From an uncultured Wohlfahrtiimonas sp. (lineage in GTDB: Bacteria; Pseudomonadota; Gammaproteobacteria; Cardiobacteriales; Wohlfahrtiimonadaceae), in contig CANRJJ010000017.1 in assembly GCA_947630895.1 (NCBI GenBank), forward strand, positions 1 through 34,349: a stretch of 34,349 nucleotides of DNA, written 5' to 3'. The first letter of the stretch is position 1. Each line of letters begins with the position of its first letter. Below the pieces are notes generated by a model. It ran no database searches. It was given only the letters and a program-made list of their open reading frames with translations, and was not told where the DNA came from. Below, one piece after another: positions 32,752-34,349 of this stretch. Made by a program: the position numbers and the translations under genes.

Positions 32752-33522
32752 ATGGAACAGTTTTTAAAAGTCGCATTACAAGCAGCAGAAGAGTCTAAGC
32801 AGTTAATTCGTAAAGCTTATAATGCTCAAGATTTTGACATCACAATCAAAGGTGACTATACACCAGTTACGGAAGTGGATGTTAATACCGAAGCTTTGAT
32901 TCGTTCTATTATCGTAGAAAATTTCCCTGATCATGGTATGTGGGGTGAAGAAGGTGGAATGATTAACCCTGAATCTGATTATCAATGGTTAGTTGATCCA
33001 ATTGATGGAACAAAAGCATTCATTCGTCGTCGTCCATTTTTCTCTACACAAATCGCTTTGATGTACAAAGGCGAAATGATTTTAGGTGTTTCATGCGCAC
33101 CATGCTTTGGTGAAGGTGAAATTGCTTATGCAACTAAAGGAAATGGCGCATTCATCGATGGTAAAAAAGTATCAGTGAGTGATATTGCTGAAATGAGAGA
33201 TGCAGTTTTCTCATCAGGCAACATTAAATCATTAACAAAAGATGATGCTGGTTGGTTGAAATATGGTGAATTGCTAAGAGCGATTAATAGTACGCGTGGC
33301 TTTGGTGATTTCTTGCATTATCACTACACAGCATCAGGTAAAGTAGATATTGTTGTTGAGTCAGATGTGACGATATTAGACGTAGCTGCATTGTCGATTA
33401 TCGTAGAAGAAGCTGGTGGGAAAGTGACGGATTTAAATGGTCAACGTTTGACACTAGAAAGCACAAGCATCGTGGCAACCAATGGTCTGTTGCATGATCA
33501 AGTTTTGGCCTATTTATCATAG
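32752..33522 (+). CDS. hisN: Inositol-monophosphatase-family phosphatase, probably histidinol-phosphatase
   Basis: A Mg-dependent phosphatase of 256 aa. Motifs: GEEGG (E66/E67), DPIDGTKAF (D82, D85), and the C-terminal ILDVAA block, which supplies the last metal Asp. The combination of IDGTKAFIRRRPFF with YHYTASGKVDIVVES is typical of HisN-type histidinol-phosphatases as opposed to SuhB or CysQ, so histidine synthesis is likely, though no other his gene is near and inositol-phosphate or adenosine-bisphosphate activity is not excluded. GAGGGGA places the start at ATG 32752, not at GTG 32740. The L,D-transpeptidase gene begins 6 nt after the stop, so they share a transcript. Confidence 0.85.
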   Translation: MEQFLKVALQAAEESKQLIRKAYNAQDFDITIKGDYTPVTEVDVNTEALIRSIIVENFPDHGMWGEEGGMINPESDYQWLVDPIDGTKAFIRRRPFFSTQIALMYKGEMILGVSCAPCFGEGEIAYATKGNGAFIDGKKVSVSDIAEMRDAVFSSGNIKSLTKDDAGWLKYGELLRAINSTRGFGDFLHYHYTASGKVDIVVESDVTILDVAALSIIVEEAGGKVTDLNGQRLTLESTSIVATNGLLHDQVLAYLS

Positions 33523-33528
33523 GAATAT

Positions 33529-34218
33529 ATGAAACATATTATTGTTCTATTTTGTTTGGTATTTTTGGCTGCTTGTTCATCCTCACCAAGTAAACAGTCC
33601 GTTTATATGAAAGATGCTCCATTGCATACACGTTTAGCTAAAATACGTGCAGAGCAGGGTGATCCGATATTCATACGAATCTTTAAAGAAGAGCGAATGC
33701 TAGAGATTTGGTATGGCCAGAAAAATGGAAAGTATCGTAAATTTACCAATTATCCAGTTTGTCATTATTCAGGTCCATTAGGCCCTAAAAAACGCCAAGG
33801 TGATAAGGTTTCACCAGAAGGTTTTTATAATGTGACTCGCAGAGGATTGAATCCTTATAGTCGTTATCATCGTTCATTTGATTTAGGTTTTCCGAATCAA
33901 TACGATCGTTTTAAAGGTTATACAGGCGATTATTTAATGGTGCATGGCGATTGTGTATCGGCAGGATGTTATGCAATGACAGATCAACAAATGGATGAGA
34001 TCTATAAATTGGTTGAAGCATCTTTAAAAAATGGTCAAGCTTCAGTGCCTGTTCATGTCTTTCCATTTAGAATGACCAAAGCTCGATTGGATCGAGAAAA
34101 AAATTCGCCGAATTATGAATTTTGGTCGGAACTAAAAGAAGGCTATGATTATTTTGAGAAGTATAAACGTGTGCCGAATGTAGCTGTGCAGCAAGGAAAA
34201 TACACGATAGGACGATAA
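33529..34218 (+). CDS. YafK-type L,D-transpeptidase lipoprotein
   Basis: A cell-wall enzyme of the YkuD (L,D-transpeptidase) fold, 229 aa. A lipoprotein signal ends FLAA-C16, so it is anchored in the periplasm. The catalytic centre is H139-G-D-C-V-S-A-G-C147, with Cys 147 as nucleophile. The preceding block GDKVSPEGFYNV is typical of the YafK/DpaA branch, whose E. coli member removes Braun lipoprotein from peptidoglycan instead of attaching it. If the 59-aa gene at 7494 is a murein lipoprotein, this enzyme could act on its link. It is cotranscribed with hisN and followed closely by the tRNA-Ser promoter. Confidence 0.9.
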   Translation: MKHIIVLFCLVFLAACSSSPSKQSVYMKDAPLHTRLAKIRAEQGDPIFIRIFKEERMLEIWYGQKNGKYRKFTNYPVCHYSGPLGPKKRQGDKVSPEGFYNVTRRGLNPYSRYHRSFDLGFPNQYDRFKGYTGDYLMVHGDCVSAGCYAMTDQQMDEIYKLVEASLKNGQASVPVHVFPFRMTKARLDREKNSPNYEFWSELKEGYDYFEKYKRVPNVAVQQGKYTIGR

Positions 34219-34219
34219 T

Positions 34220-34248
34220 TTGCTATTTACTCAGGAATCAGGTATATT
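34220..34248 (+). promoter_or_regulatory. tRNA-Ser promoter
   Basis: TTGCTA (34220-34225) and TATATT (34243-34248) are spaced 17 apart. The following discriminator is GC-rich (CTGCCCTC), a feature of stable-RNA promoters under stringent control. Transcription would start near 34255, about 13 nt before the tRNA. Confidence 0.6.
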
Positions 34249-34267
34249 TCTGCCCTCAAGTAGATTT

Positions 34268-34349
34268 GGAGGAGTGGCCGAGTGGTTGAAGGCGCTCGCC
34301 TGGAAAGCGGGTATACGTTAATAGCGTATCGAGGGTTCGAATCCCTCCT
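34268..34349 (+). tRNA. tRNA-Ser (anticodon GGA), 3' end cut by the window
   Basis: The acceptor 5' strand GGAGGAG, the D-arm TGGCCGAGTGG, an anticodon loop CTGGAAA with anticodon GGA at 34302-34304, a long variable arm (GTATACG...CGTAT) and the T-arm GAGGG-TTCGAAT-CCCTC identify a class II tRNA-Ser reading UCC/UCU. The window ends two bases into the 3' acceptor strand, so the last roughly six bases and any encoded CCA are not visible. Confidence 0.95.

Overview
The window reads as chromosomal DNA of a low-GC, Gram-negative gammaproteobacterium. Evidence: an outer-membrane porin ending in Phe, lipoproteins with clear lipoboxes, E. coli-like TrxB, RNase G, CoaBC, GpsA, YqaA, CynR-type and NadR-type proteins, and a tRNA-Ser(GGA). 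The Cardiobacteriales/Wohlfahrtiimonadaceae area is a guess; the species cannot be fixed from this sequence alone. Genes are densely packed, with good Shine-Dalgarno (SD) sites and many intrinsic terminators.

Layout. 1-7463 (+): two hairpins, then trxB-pgk-rng-coaBC with 8-10 nt gaps, a highly expressed porin, and gpsA. 7494-14567 (-): a 59-aa murein-lipoprotein-like gene, an alpha/beta hydrolase, a solitary metQ, a 2-oxoglutarate/Fe(II) oxygenase, an ABC exporter, ilvA and a NadR-type adenylyltransferase domain. 14606-16087 (+): cardiolipin synthase. 16084-19733: a CynR-like LysR regulator divergent from a permease and a cytosine-deaminase-like amidohydrolase that has lost two family catalytic residues. 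19848-20270: yqaA. 20297-29061: a deoxynucleotide locus (below). 29100-32595: secreted lipase-type hydrolase, pnuC with an unknown secreted protein, and a PhnD-like binding protein without signal peptide. 32752-34349: an inositol-monophosphatase/HisN-type phosphatase, an L,D-transpeptidase lipoprotein, and tRNA-Ser running off the end.

The most interesting part is the deoxynucleotide locus. A class Ia ribonucleotide reductase (nrdA-nrdB, 20652-24011) sits behind what looks like a cobalamin riboswitch and terminator, so it should be shut off when B12 is plentiful; this predicts a B12-dependent (class II) reductase elsewhere. About 2.3 kb downstream is a second reductase (nrdB-nrdA, 26291-28986). 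Its small subunit matches the superoxide-activated, dimanganese class Id type, and it lies behind two tandem Fur boxes, so it should come on in iron starvation. Between them is an AT-rich insert with different codon use, carrying a dGTPase-family gene, a small unknown gene and a four-helix membrane protein. The locus therefore seems to choose its reductase according to cofactor supply (B12, iron, manganese).

The second highlight is a SAM-II-type riboswitch candidate at 10476-10524 (minus strand). It stands before the oxygenase-metQ operon and would tie an uncharacterised 2-oxoglutarate oxygenase to methionine/SAM supply. Several hairpins directly abut start codons (before 8462, 12383, 25727 and 26291) and may regulate translation.
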